A stretch of DNA of 64,000 bases, from positions 496,001 to 560,000 of the forward strand of contig NZ_JALJWH010000001.1 in NCBI RefSeq assembly GCF_024168825.1, in the 5' to 3' direction. This document shows positions 18,436-27,029 of the stretch, one piece after another. Origin of the DNA: Paenarthrobacter sp. A20. GTDB lineage: Bacteria > Actinomycetota > Actinomycetes > Actinomycetales > Micrococcaceae. The notes beneath the pieces were generated by a model that had not been told where the DNA came from, searched no databases, and saw nothing but the letters and a program-made list of their open reading frames with translations. Made by a program: the position numbers and the translations under genes. How positions within the stretch are numbered: position 1 is the first letter of the stretch; each line of letters begins with the position of its first letter.

Positions 18436-19656
18436 TTGGAGACCAGTACTCCTATGCCTGCCGTTGCGCGGAAGCGACGGCGCTTGTTTTCAGTCCTTGC
18501 CGCGTCTGTGGTGGCCGGTTTGCTTGCCACCTCGGCGCTGCCTGCACAAGCGGCTGTGCCGGCGATTGGGGTGCCTGCGCGCTTGGTCTCCATGGCACCA
18601 CCGAGGCTCATAGGAGATCCGACGGTCGGCGGAGTGTTGAAAGCAGACGTCTCGTGGGCCAACCCGTCGGTATCGCCCGAAGGCGGAGCCCCCTCCTTCT
18701 CCTTTTACTGGACACGGGACGGCCAGGTAATTCCCGGCGCGACGAACCAGACGTACCGGGCCACGGCGGCGGACTATGGGCGAGCGGTCACAGCCTTCGC
18801 GACCGTAACGTATGATCCCGACTCTACGGTTACGCTCCAAGCCACGGAGACACTCCGCATTGCTGCAAAGCCTCGTGCGCGGGGATTCAACAGCGACAAC
18901 ACCATGGACATCTTCGCCCGCGACGCGGCCGGGAGGTTATTGCTCTACCCGACGGACGGCCGGGGGCACTGGCAGCCGGCCCAGATCATCGGAACCGGGT
19001 GGAACGTCTTCAACCACATCTTCTCTCCTGGTGATTTCGATGGGGACGGCACAGTGGATGTCATGGCACGCGATTCCCAAGGACGGCTGTTCCTCTATCA
19101 GGGAAACGGCAGCGGCGGATGGAAGCGAGCAATCCAAGTCGGCCAGGGCTGGCAGGAATTCAACGCAATAGTGGGAGTCGGCGACTTCAATGGCGACGCC
19201 ACTAACGACGTATTGGTCAAGGACAAGTCAAACAACGTCTTGCTGTACCCCGGGAACGGCAGCGGCGGATGGCTGCAGCCATACACCGCGGGGTGGTCAT
19301 GGGGGCTCTACGACGTGATCGTGGGAGTCGGGCATTTCGGTGGAACGAGCAAGTTGGAAGTCGCCGGACGAAACGCGTACGGCGGACTCCAAATATTCCA
19401 GACCCGTCGCGATGGATGGTTCATCAACTTCGCAGAAACCGTTGGCTGGGGTTGGGGTGCCCTCAGCACGATCGGCTCCGCAGGCGATTTCAACGGCGAC
19501 GACAAGATCGACGTTTTCGGCATTGACCGCAGCGGCCAACTGACCATGTACTACGGCAATGGCGCGGATTACTGGGCCAGCGGACTGCCCGGTAGCTTCT
19601 GGACGGGCCAATCGACTGTCGGCTGGGGCTGGGGTGGCTTCACAGCCGTGTTCTAG
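18436..19656 (+). CDS. Secreted FG-GAP/VCBS beta-propeller protein, paralogue 5
   Basis: This 406-residue exported protein carries a signal peptide (RRRLFSVLAASVVAGLLATS, cleaved near AQAA), one Ig-like module at about 50-140 (FSFYWTRDGQVIPGATNQT), and an FG-GAP propeller ending GWGWGGFTAVF. One blade is degenerate: GVGHFGGTSKLEVAGRNAYG has lost the Asp-rich calcium loop. TTG at 18436 is preferred because GGAGG stands eight bases upstream; an in-frame ATG at 18454 would also leave the signal peptide intact. It closes the five-gene array and converges on an MFS gene two bases away. Confidence 0.83.
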   Translation: METSTPMPAVARKRRRLFSVLAASVVAGLLATSALPAQAAVPAIGVPARLVSMAPPRLIGDPTVGGVLKADVSWANPSVSPEGGAPSFSFYWTRDGQVIPGATNQTYRATAADYGRAVTAFATVTYDPDSTVTLQATETLRIAAKPRARGFNSDNTMDIFARDAAGRLLLYPTDGRGHWQPAQIIGTGWNVFNHIFSPGDFDGDGTVDVMARDSQGRLFLYQGNGSGGWKRAIQVGQGWQEFNAIVGVGDFNGDATNDVLVKDKSNNVLLYPGNGSGGWLQPYTAGWSWGLYDVIVGVGHFGGTSKLEVAGRNAYGGLQIFQTRRDGWFINFAETVGWGWGALSTIGSAGDFNGDDKIDVFGIDRSGQLTMYYGNGADYWASGLPGSFWTGQSTVGWGWGGFTAVF

Positions 19657-19658
19657 GC

Positions 19659-20960
19659 CTAGTCAACGCTCTTGATCTTCACCACGAACACGGCACCCAG
19701 GAGCCCGATGACTGCGGCGGCTACGTAGAGCGACACGTAGCCACCCCAGTACGTGACAAACGGGAAGGCGATCAGTGGGGCCACTACCTGGGGCAGCGAG
19801 TTGGCGATGTTGATGACGCCCAGGTCCCGCCCGCGGTCCATTGCGGTGGGCAGGACCTGGGTGATGAGTGCGAAGTCAACGGCAAGGTAGGCGCCGAATC
19901 CGATGCCCAGTACCAGCGCACCGGCAAGTCCCCCGATCCATGTGGGGGCAAACGCGAGGATCAACGACGCCACTGCGATGATGACGGATGACGCTATGAC
20001 CAGAGGCTTCCGCTTTCCCATCCTGTCGCTCAGCCGCCCACCGAGCACACTGGTGATGATCACCGTGACGGCATACAGGCCAGTGAGGATCAGGACACCG
20101 AACTCTGGCTCTATGCCCTCAGTTTCCTTCAGGTGCACGGCGTCGCTGAGGAAGAAGAGCAAATACAGCGTGACCATGTGGTTGCCCGTGCTTACCAGCA
20201 GCCGCGTCAGCCAGGCCCAGGCAAAGTCCGGATAGCGTTTGGGCGAAATCCAGAATCCCTGGAGGAATTTCGCCAGGTTGAATGCGGGACGCTCGCCAAG
20301 CGGCAGGGGCTGATCGTCGCTCTTGAAAAGATAGAGCACGACGCCAGCCAGCAGCGCTGCGGCACAGACCCAGTAACCCATGGCGAAGTTACCGGCAACG
20401 ACGGCGGCGATCACCGCGCCGACCAGAATACCCACCGTCTGCCCCATGGCAGCCAGCCCGCCCACAGTTCCGCGTTGCGGCACGGGTACGCGGTCCGGAA
20501 CAGCGGCAGTGATGGCGGAGTACATGGCGTTGGCTCCGGCCTGCACGAGGCACCACAGGACGGTCATCACGGCAACGTTGGGAGCACCTGCCAAGGCAAC
20601 CAACGCAACAGCGCCCAGGATGGCACCCATCAGCACCCAGGGAACACGGCGGCCGAACCTGGAGGTCGTACGATCACTGAAGGCGCCGAACAAGGGATTA
20701 GCGACCATGGAAACGGCTGCACCACAGCCGGTCACCAAAGCCAGGATCGCTTCCTTCTGCCCTTCGTCGAAGTGAGCTGCCTGCTGTCCCAAGAGCACTT
20801 GGAGTGGACCAAAGAAGGCCGCGTTGATGCCCAGGTTGACCAGTACCACTCCGGTGACCCATAGCGGCCGAACGCGTTCTACCGGTTCGGCAAGGGCCGT
20901 AGCGGTTCCCCGCGTTACGGCAGGATCCGGCACCGGACCCGGCAGGTCGGACAGGCTCAT
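19659..20960 (-). CDS. MFS transporter (SLC45/GPH-like)
   Basis: This is a 433-residue, twelve-helix major facilitator transporter. The first helix carries NLGINAAFFGPLQVLLGQQA, and the helix 2-3 loop motif GAFSDRTTSRFGRRVPWVLM is of the type found in sugar-type SLC45 and glycoside-pentoside-hexuronide carriers. A second loop, GGRLSDRMGKRKPLVIASS, appears in the second half. The substrate is not evident; a sugar or glycoside is the best family-based guess. The gene is divergent from the RraA-like gene and ends two bases from the FG-GAP array. Confidence 0.88.
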   Translation of the reverse strand: MSLSDLPGPVPDPAVTRGTATALAEPVERVRPLWVTGVVLVNLGINAAFFGPLQVLLGQQAAHFDEGQKEAILALVTGCGAAVSMVANPLFGAFSDRTTSRFGRRVPWVLMGAILGAVALVALAGAPNVAVMTVLWCLVQAGANAMYSAITAAVPDRVPVPQRGTVGGLAAMGQTVGILVGAVIAAVVAGNFAMGYWVCAAALLAGVVLYLFKSDDQPLPLGERPAFNLAKFLQGFWISPKRYPDFAWAWLTRLLVSTGNHMVTLYLLFFLSDAVHLKETEGIEPEFGVLILTGLYAVTVIITSVLGGRLSDRMGKRKPLVIASSVIIAVASLILAFAPTWIGGLAGALVLGIGFGAYLAVDFALITQVLPTAMDRGRDLGVINIANSLPQVVAPLIAFPFVTYWGGYVSLYVAAAVIGLLGAVFVVKIKSVD

Positions 20961-21118
20961 GGCAGGTTCCCCCTCGTTTCAATGTTTGGATTCAGCCTAG
21001 CGCGGCGTAGAGACACTGGACCGCCGTCGCGTTCTTTATCCACATAGGCCGAAACAAGCGCTGCTATAGCCCATGCACGAGCGTTAGTGTGGCCTCAAAG
21101 CGACTGAGGGGAAGCACT

Positions 21119-21592
21119 ATGAGCGAGCAAGTAAATACCGCCGATCTTTACGACGAACGTGGCGAGGAACTGGAATCCATAGCCGTCCAGTTTCAAAACC
21201 TGGGTGGGCGCACCCACTTCAGCGGGCCGGTCCGCACTATCCGGTGCTTTGAAGACAATGCACTGGTGAAAGCCGTCCTCGGCACTCCCGGCGAAGGGGC
21301 TGTTCTGGTCATTGACGGGCAGGCGTCGCTTCGGACTGCTCTCATGGGAGACATGATTGCCGAAAGCGCGGTGGCCAACGGCTGGTCGGGTGTGGTGATC
21401 AACGGAGCTATCCGGGACCGCGAGGCCATTGGCCGGCTGCCGCTGGGCGTCAAAGCCCTGGGTAGCAACCCCAAGAAGAGCGCCAAGACGGGCGTAGGTG
21501 AAGTGGACGTTCAGCTGGTGATCGATCGCGTCCGCATCCAACCCGGAGTGATGATCTACTGCGACCCGGACGGCATCCTGGTGGAGCGCTGA
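21119..21592 (+). CDS. RraA-family protein (HMG/CHA aldolase-like)
   Basis: This 157-residue protein is of the RraA family. The conserved core GDMIAESAVANGWSGVVING followed by AIRD matches the G-D-x-x-A...N-G-W-x-G...G-x-x-R-D signature, which holds the divalent-metal and substrate residues in 4-hydroxy-4-methyl-2-oxoglutarate aldolases. E. coli RraA inhibits RNase E, but many homologues are class II aldolases or oxaloacetate decarboxylases. The intact Arg-Asp pair leaves an aldolase activity possible. GAGGGGAA precedes the ATG at 21119. It stands alone between two MFS genes. Confidence 0.88.
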   Translation: MSEQVNTADLYDERGEELESIAVQFQNLGGRTHFSGPVRTIRCFEDNALVKAVLGTPGEGAVLVIDGQASLRTALMGDMIAESAVANGWSGVVINGAIRDREAIGRLPLGVKALGSNPKKSAKTGVGEVDVQLVIDRVRIQPGVMIYCDPDGILVER

Positions 21593-21664
21593 CCCTTCCC
21601 TCGTGGACGACTTAGACGGAAAGTGGAAGAAATATTCTCCCTTCGGGAATCAACTGGGCCGTAA

Positions 21665-21687
21665 GATAGTTACTGAAAGCAACTATC
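21665..21687. promoter_or_regulatory. Inverted repeat upstream of DHA2 exporter
   Basis: GATAGTT-N9-AACTATC lies 38 bases before the start of the MFS exporter gene. Its size and spacing suit a MarR- or TetR-type repressor dimer. No regulator gene is adjacent, so the binder is unknown. Confidence 0.5.
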
Positions 21688-21724
21688 CTGCTTAATCCAC
21701 TTTTCTGCCACCTCTGGAGAAGAT

Positions 21725-23377
21725 ATGTCCAAAACCACGCCCGTTCGGGCCGCCGGTGAGGTCCTGACCCATCGTCAGACCCTCACCGTCATGGTGGGAC
21801 TCATGCTCGGCATGTTCCTGTCCTCGCTGGACCAGACCATCGTGTCGACGTCCATCTACACCATCGCCAACGACCTCGATGGCCTCTCGCTCCAAGCCTG
21901 GGCCACCACCGCGTACCTCATTACCTCAACGGTCAGCACACCCCTGTACGGCAAGCTCAGCGATATCTTCGGACGACGCCCGCTGTACCTCGTGGCCATC
22001 GTAATCTTCCTGGCAGGCTCTTTGTACGCGGGATCGGTGCACTCCATGACCGAACTGGCCATCGCCCGCGGCATCCAGGGCCTCGGCGCAGGCGGCTTGT
22101 TGGCGTTGGCCCTCACCATCATCGGCGACATCGTCGCTTTGAAGGACAGGGCTAAGTACCAGGGCTACTTCATGTCCGTATTCGGCATCTCATCTGTCTT
22201 GGGGCCGGTCATTGGCGGCGCCTTCGCTGGTTCAGCCAACATTCTCGGCTTCGACGGCTGGCGCTGGGTCTTCTTCATCAACCTGCCTATCGGACTCGCG
22301 GCACTCGTCGTGGTCTTCATGTACTTGCACCTGCCAGCGCGGCACGTGAAGCAGAAGATCGACTACTGGGGCGCCGCCGCCATCACACTGGCCATTGTTC
22401 CGCTGCTGCTGGTCGCAGAACAGGGCCGTACGTGGGGTTGGGCCTCCGCCGGATCGTGGCTCTGCTATGGCCTCGGCATCATCGGCATCGTCGCATTCCT
22501 GCTCGCTGAGAAGCGCGCTGGAGACTACGCCCTGATCCCTCTGCGCCTCTTCAAGAACATGACGTTCGGGCTGTCATCGCTGCTGAACTTCATCATCGGC
22601 ATCGGCATGTTCGGCGCCATCGCCATGCTGCCCATGTACCTGCAGCTAGTGAAGGGGCTGACTCCTACCGAGGCCGGCCTCATGATGATCACGTTTACCG
22701 TGGGCATCCTGTTCGGTTCCATCTCTGCCGGCCGCACCATTTCGTCGTCGGGCGTCTACAGAATCTTCCCGATCATGGGCACGGCTACCTTGGCAGCTGC
22801 GGCTACCGTCATGGGCCTTGTGCTTGGCGTCGACACCGGTCTGTGGGTTCCCGGCCTGATTGCCGTGTTCTTCGGCGTTGGTTTGGGCTTCTGCATGCAG
22901 CCCCTTACCCTTGCCATGCAGGTTTCGGTTCCTCCCAAGGACATGGGCGTTGGTACCTCCACAGCGGCGTTCTTCCGTTCCATGGGTGGTGCCGTGGGCA
23001 CGGCAGTGTTCATCTCCATGCTGTTCAGCACTGCTGCCGATAAGATCGCCGACGGCATGAAGACAGCTGCGGCCAACCCGGACTACCAGGCCGTCATGCG
23101 GGATCCCGCAGTAGCCTCGGACCCCGCGAACGCCAAGCTGTTCGACTTCTTCAAGAACGGCGCCAATAACGAGTCCCTTAACGACACCAGTTGGCTCCAC
23201 ACAGCCAACAGCACGCTGACCAGGCCGATCACCGAGGGCTTTGCCCAGGCGATCGACATCGTCATGCTGACCGCAGCCGGGCTCATGATCATTGCGTTCC
23301 TGATCAGCTTCGCATTGCCGAATAAGAAGCTCACGGACCCGAAGGCTGCCGCCAAGGAATCGGTGTCCGCACACTAG
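21725..23377 (+). CDS. MFS drug exporter, DHA2 (EmrB/QacA) family
   Basis: This 550-residue inner-membrane drug:proton antiporter has fourteen predicted helices. The N-terminus has the DHA2 signature LGMFLSSLDQTIVSTSIYTI. The loop motif GKLSDIFGRRPLYL (motif A) and the helix 5 motif SSVLGPVIGG (motif C of exporters) are intact. A long loop near residues 440-500 precedes the last helices. It exports hydrophobic toxic compounds; the specificity is not readable. TCTGGAGA just upstream of the ATG provides the ribosome binding site, and an inverted repeat sits further upstream. Confidence 0.93.
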   Translation: MSKTTPVRAAGEVLTHRQTLTVMVGLMLGMFLSSLDQTIVSTSIYTIANDLDGLSLQAWATTAYLITSTVSTPLYGKLSDIFGRRPLYLVAIVIFLAGSLYAGSVHSMTELAIARGIQGLGAGGLLALALTIIGDIVALKDRAKYQGYFMSVFGISSVLGPVIGGAFAGSANILGFDGWRWVFFINLPIGLAALVVVFMYLHLPARHVKQKIDYWGAAAITLAIVPLLLVAEQGRTWGWASAGSWLCYGLGIIGIVAFLLAEKRAGDYALIPLRLFKNMTFGLSSLLNFIIGIGMFGAIAMLPMYLQLVKGLTPTEAGLMMITFTVGILFGSISAGRTISSSGVYRIFPIMGTATLAAAATVMGLVLGVDTGLWVPGLIAVFFGVGLGFCMQPLTLAMQVSVPPKDMGVGTSTAAFFRSMGGAVGTAVFISMLFSTAADKIADGMKTAAANPDYQAVMRDPAVASDPANAKLFDFFKNGANNESLNDTSWLHTANSTLTRPITEGFAQAIDIVMLTAAGLMIIAFLISFALPNKKLTDPKAAAKESVSAH

Positions 23378-23404
23378 GCAGCGACTCGCTCCAAGCACCA
23401 TGAA

Positions 23405-23444
23405 CAATAAAGGCAGGCAGTCCACGGACTGCCTGCCTTTATTG
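23405..23444 (+). terminator. Intrinsic terminator after DHA2 exporter
   Basis: A perfect 19-bp stem (from CAATAAAGGCAGGCAG to CTGCCTGCCTTTATTG) closes on a two-base spacer. Its ends are A- and T-rich, so it can act in both directions. It lies 27 bases after the exporter stop. Confidence 0.85.
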
Positions 23445-23730
23445 TGTGAGCCCGGCCAGTCCACTCTCGATAGTGCGTTCAACTAGTTGCGCCAAAGTTC
23501 CCTCTTTTCACGCACTTGGCCCCGCGGAGGGCCCGCTCAGCCAACTCACAGCGGCCGAACAGACTTCGATGCGTTAACAACGTGAATACATGTCACGTCG
23601 GTCACTTGACTGGAACTCGGCCGATATGACGTGCCACACTGTGTAGCGCGAGTGCACCGGCGTCCCCGTCGGAACAGCCGACGACGTCCCTGCACTCCGA
23701 TCCCACACCACAATCCCCCAAGGGAGTCCC
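23445..23730. other. Noncoding promoter region of sugar porter gene
   Basis: Together with the terminator this makes a gap of 353 bp between genes. It contains two related short words, ATGTCACGT (near 23590) and ATGACGTGCCA (near 23626), which could be half-sites of one operator, and a TTGACT (23606-23611) that may be a -35 box without a well-spaced -10. No small gene was found here. Confidence 0.3.
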
Positions 23731-25200
23731 ATGTCCAGTTCCAGCACCGAAGGCGCGCCCCAAGTCTCCCGGAAGGTGATCGGCCTGGCCGTTGCCGGCG
23801 CGGTGGGCGGCTTCCTCTTCGGCTTCGATTCTTCCGTGGTCAACGGCGCCGTGGACGCGATGGCCGACGAATTCGTCATGAGCGAGGCCTTGACCGGGTT
23901 CGCCGTCGCCGTCGCTTTGCTGGGTTGTGCCGCAGGCGCCTACCTGGCCGGCAAGGTGGCCGACCGCTATGGGCGCATTCCCGCCATGAAGATCGGCGCG
24001 CTTCTCTTCCTGGTGAGCGCTGTTGGAACGGGCCTCGCGTTCAGTGTTTGGGACCTCATCTTCTGGCGCCTCGTAGGCGGCCTCGGAATCGGGCTTGCCT
24101 CGGTAATCGCTCCGGCCTATATCTCCGAAATCTCCCCGCGGCACGTGCGCGGACGTCTGGCATCGCTCCAGCAATTGGCCATCACCACTGGTATCTTTGC
24201 AGCGCTGCTTTCCGACGCAGTGCTGGCCAATTCGGCCGGCGGCGCGGATGGCACCCTGTGGCTGGGCATCGAGGCGTGGCGCTGGATGTTCATCGCCTGC
24301 GCTGTTCCTGCAGCTGTGTACGGGTGGATCGCTTTCCGCCTGCCCGAGTCGCCGCACTTCCTGGTACTCAATGGCAAGGAAGACCAAGCCCGCACCATCT
24401 TCAACAAGCTGATCCCGGGCGACGACATTGAACGGCACATCCGTGAGATCCGCGAATCCATTCAGCAGGAGAAGCTCTCCACCAAAAAGGGCTCGCTGCG
24501 CGGCAACAGGTTCGGTCTCCTCCCCGTGGTGTGGATCGGCATCATCCTGTCCGTGCTGCAGCAATTCGTCGGCATTAACGTGATCTTCTACTACTCCACC
24601 ACGTTGTGGAAGGCCGTCGGATTCCAGGAGAAGGACTCCCTGACGATCTCCGTCGCCACGTCGGTCACCAACATCCTGGTGACCCTCGTAGCCATCGCAC
24701 TCGTTGACCGCATCGGCCGCCGACCCATCCTCCTGACCGGCTCCATCGGAATGGCCGTATCGCTTGGCGTCATGGCCTTGGCCTTCTCCTCAGCGACCGG
24801 CACCGGCTCGGAAATTTCGCTGCCCGGCGCATGGGGTCCTGTGGCCTTGGTTGCCGCGAACGTGTTCGTCATCAGCTTCGGCGCCTCATGGGGTCCCCTC
24901 GTGTGGGTGCTTCTGGGCGAGATCTTCCCGTCCCGCATCCGCGCCCGCGCCCTTGGACTGGCCGCCGCAGCACAGTGGATCGCCAATTTTGCGATCACTC
25001 TCAGCTTCCCCGTCATGGCGGCAGGCTCGCTGCCGCTTACGTACGCCATGTACGCAGCGTTCGCCGCGGCGTCGTTCTTCTTTGTGATGTTCAAGGTTCC
25101 TGAGACGAATGGCATGTCCCTCGAGCAGGCCGAAACACTGTTCGTCCCCAAGGGCGCACCCGTGGCGCCGCTGCCAGTCGCCTCAGACGAACCCAAGTAA
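23731..25200 (+). CDS. MFS sugar porter (sugar:H+ symporter)
   Basis: This is a 489-residue, twelve-helix transporter of the sugar porter family. Diagnostic motifs are GFLFGFDSSVVNGAVDAM in helix 1, GKVADRYGRIPAMK in the 2-3 loop, RLVGGLGIGLASVIAPAYIS in helices 4-5 with the following PRHVRGRLASLQQ, and LQQFVGINVIFYYSTT in helix 7. The PESPHFL and VPETNGMSLEQAE signatures are also there. It imports a hexose, pentose or polyol; the exact sugar is not determinable. It is monocistronic, with a strong terminator after it. Confidence 0.94.
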   Translation: MSSSSTEGAPQVSRKVIGLAVAGAVGGFLFGFDSSVVNGAVDAMADEFVMSEALTGFAVAVALLGCAAGAYLAGKVADRYGRIPAMKIGALLFLVSAVGTGLAFSVWDLIFWRLVGGLGIGLASVIAPAYISEISPRHVRGRLASLQQLAITTGIFAALLSDAVLANSAGGADGTLWLGIEAWRWMFIACAVPAAVYGWIAFRLPESPHFLVLNGKEDQARTIFNKLIPGDDIERHIREIRESIQQEKLSTKKGSLRGNRFGLLPVVWIGIILSVLQQFVGINVIFYYSTTLWKAVGFQEKDSLTISVATSVTNILVTLVAIALVDRIGRRPILLTGSIGMAVSLGVMALAFSSATGTGSEISLPGAWGPVALVAANVFVISFGASWGPLVWVLLGEIFPSRIRARALGLAAAAQWIANFAITLSFPVMAAGSLPLTYAMYAAFAAASFFFVMFKVPETNGMSLEQAETLFVPKGAPVAPLPVASDEPK

Positions 25201-25223
25201 TTGCGCAACCCCAGGTAGTACAC

Positions 25224-25258
25224 AACGAGCCCCGCGGATCTCCGCGGGGCTCGTTTGC
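25224..25258. terminator. Terminator between sugar porter and MFS gene
   Basis: A perfect 15-bp stem, AACGAGCCCCGCGGA with TCCGCGGGGCTCGTT, on a two-base spacer, followed by TTGC on the plus strand. It separates two converging genes and so may serve both. Confidence 0.85.
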
Positions 25259-25272
25259 TTAAGGCGCACCCC

Positions 25273-26511
25273 TTACACCAGGTGCGGCTCGTGCGACCTC
25301 AGGTAGCTGCGGCCTCCAAAAGCAATGAGGATCGCAATCACCATAGCCACTGCGCCAGCGAAGAACGGCACCTGCGGTCCGAAGTGCTCGCCAAGCTGGG
25401 CTGCAGCGAATGGTGCCAACGCACCGCCCATCCAGCGCACAAAGTTGTAGCCGGCCGAAGCGACGGGACGCGGAGAATCAGACACGCCCATGGCCAGTTC
25501 GGTGTAGACCGTGTTGTTGATCCCCAGCAGGGCACCGGCCACGATGACAAGGACGACGACGGCGGTCACCGAGTGCCCAGCGGCCAGTCCCAGCCCAATC
25601 ATGTCGAGCATGAGGACGGCCAGGGTGCCGGTCAGGACCTTCACTGCACCGAAGCGCTTCTGCAGGACGGGAGCGACGAAGACCGAGAACACGGCAACAG
25701 CAACGCCCCAGCCGAAGAAGACTCCCCCGATCCCGTAGGCGTCCATGCCCAGGATGAACGGGGTGAAGGCGAGGATGGTGAAGAATCCGTAGTTGTAGAA
25801 GAGGGCACTGGCTGCGGTGGTCCGGAGTCCCTTGTGCCCGAGTGCCAGGAGCGGATCCCTGAGGCGGGATTTCCTGGCGGGAGCGGGTGTCTTTGGCAGC
25901 AGTGCCAGCAGGGCGATGAACGCTGCCGCCATCAGGACAGCGGTGCCGAAGAACGGTGCTCGCCACTGCCAGCCTCCCAGCAGGGCACCGAGCAGTGGGC
26001 CGAGCGAGATACCCAGACCGAGGGCGGCTTCATAGAGAATGATGGCCGTCCCGGTTCCACCACTGGCCACACCTACGATTACCGCAAGTGCCGTGGCCAC
26101 GAACAGTGCATTGCCGAGTCCCCAACCGGCGCGGAACCCGACCAATTGTTCAACGCTGCCGGAAAGGCCGGACAACGATGCGAACACCACGATGATGGCC
26201 AGGCCGATCAGCAGCGTCTTCTTGCCACCGATTCTTGACGATACGAAGCCGCTGATCAACATGGCGATGGCCGTCACCAGGAAGTAGCTGGTGAACAGCA
26301 GCGACACCTCACTGGTGGATGCCTCAAGGTTCTTGGCAATCGCCGGAAGGATGGGATCCACCAGCCCGATGCCCATGAACGCGAAAACGGCCGCGAGGGC
26401 GGTGGCCCACACCGCCTTCGGCTGCTTGAGGAAGGAGGCCTTCTCAGCCTCCAGAGTGGTTTCGATGGTTGTTTCGGCGCTTGCTGAAGCGTCAGCCAAC
26501 TGGCGTGACAT
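25273..26511 (-). CDS. MFS transporter, DHA1-like efflux
   Basis: This 412-residue protein has twelve predicted helices of the DHA1 drug-efflux type: FAFMGIGLVDPILPAIAKNL in helix 1, SGFVSSRIGGKKTLLIGL in the 2-3 loop, and a motif-C-like glycine-rich helix 5 (ALGLGISLGPLLGALLGG). It is downstream of, and on the same strand as, a MarR regulator, which probably represses it as one operon; the gap is 46 bases. MarR-MFS pairs like this usually respond to phenolic or antibiotic compounds. The substrate is unknown. Confidence 0.9.
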   Translation of the reverse strand: MSRQLADASASAETTIETTLEAEKASFLKQPKAVWATALAAVFAFMGIGLVDPILPAIAKNLEASTSEVSLLFTSYFLVTAIAMLISGFVSSRIGGKKTLLIGLAIIVVFASLSGLSGSVEQLVGFRAGWGLGNALFVATALAVIVGVASGGTGTAIILYEAALGLGISLGPLLGALLGGWQWRAPFFGTAVLMAAAFIALLALLPKTPAPARKSRLRDPLLALGHKGLRTTAASALFYNYGFFTILAFTPFILGMDAYGIGGVFFGWGVAVAVFSVFVAPVLQKRFGAVKVLTGTLAVLMLDMIGLGLAAGHSVTAVVVLVIVAGALLGINNTVYTELAMGVSDSPRPVASAGYNFVRWMGGALAPFAAAQLGEHFGPQVPFFAGAVAMVIAILIAFGGRSYLRSHEPHLV

Positions 26512-26557
26512 TCAATGGCTCCTGTCGGTGCTGGTTTTCTGGTTGTGCTGGATTTTC

Positions 26558-26998
26558 TTAGTTCTGGAATGAGCTGTTGAGTTTGGCGATCACGGGCAAT
26601 GCCGCGGCGAGCTGCTCGATTTCGTCGCTGGTGAGGTCCTGAAGGAGTTCGGCCACCATCGCGTTGCGCCGCTGGTTGGCAGAATCGACGGCGGACGTCC
26701 CCGCTTCGGTGATGACCACCTGGACTGCCCGGGAATCGTCGGGATCCTGCTGGCGGGTAACCAGGCCGGCTCGCTCAAGCTTGATGATTTGCTCAGTAGC
26801 GCTCGGGACTTTGATGCCCAGGTTCTTGGCGATGTCGCCCACGCGAAAGCCGTCGTCGGAGATCATGGACAGCAGGCTGAGCTGCGCGGCCGTAAGGTCA
26901 CCTTCAGGATCAAGACGTCGGAACATGTACACGCCGAGACGCAGTGACTCGCGAAACTCCTGCGCGAGGTCAAGGAGCCGGGGATCAAAGGTGTTCAT
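26558..26998 (-). CDS. MarR-family transcriptional regulator
   Basis: This 146-residue winged-helix repressor has the MarR layout: N-terminal dimer helix (residues 5-25), then LTAAQLSLLSMISDDGFRVG, the recognition region IAKNLGIKVPSATEQIIKLE, and the wing RAGLVTRQQDPDDSRAVQV. The C-terminal helix completes the dimer. The ATG at 26998 is needed to keep the first helix, and there is no Shine-Dalgarno before it. Two palindromes of form TTAGG-N3-CCTAA (27001-27029) lie directly upstream. The gene probably autoregulates and controls the following MFS exporter. Confidence 0.93.
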   Translation of the reverse strand: MNTFDPRLLDLAQEFRESLRLGVYMFRRLDPEGDLTAAQLSLLSMISDDGFRVGDIAKNLGIKVPSATEQIIKLERAGLVTRQQDPDDSRAVQVVITEAGTSAVDSANQRRNAMVAELLQDLTSDEIEQLAAALPVIAKLNSSFQN

Positions 26999-27000
26999 AT

Positions 27001-27029
27001 TTAGGCAGCCTAATAGTTAGGGTACCTAA
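27001..27029. promoter_or_regulatory. Two TTAGG-N3-CCTAA operators at the MarR start codon
   Basis: TTAGG-CAG-CCTAA (27001-27013) and TTAGG-GTA-CCTAA (27017-27029) have centres 16 bases apart. The first ends two bases before the MarR ATG and the second overlaps the stop codon of the HNH gene. Autorepression by MarR is the natural reading. The half-sites also resemble DtxR/IdeR words, which I consider less likely here. Confidence 0.7.

Noticed and set aside
23606..23630. A sigma-70 promoter for the sugar porter gene
   Set aside because: The TTGACT and TATGAC boxes are only 13 bases apart, too close for a standard promoter.
27001..27029. TTAGG/CCTAA words as an IdeR box
   Set aside because: The sites are paired 13-base palindromes at a MarR start and do not fit the 19-base IdeR consensus; the gene content is not iron-related.
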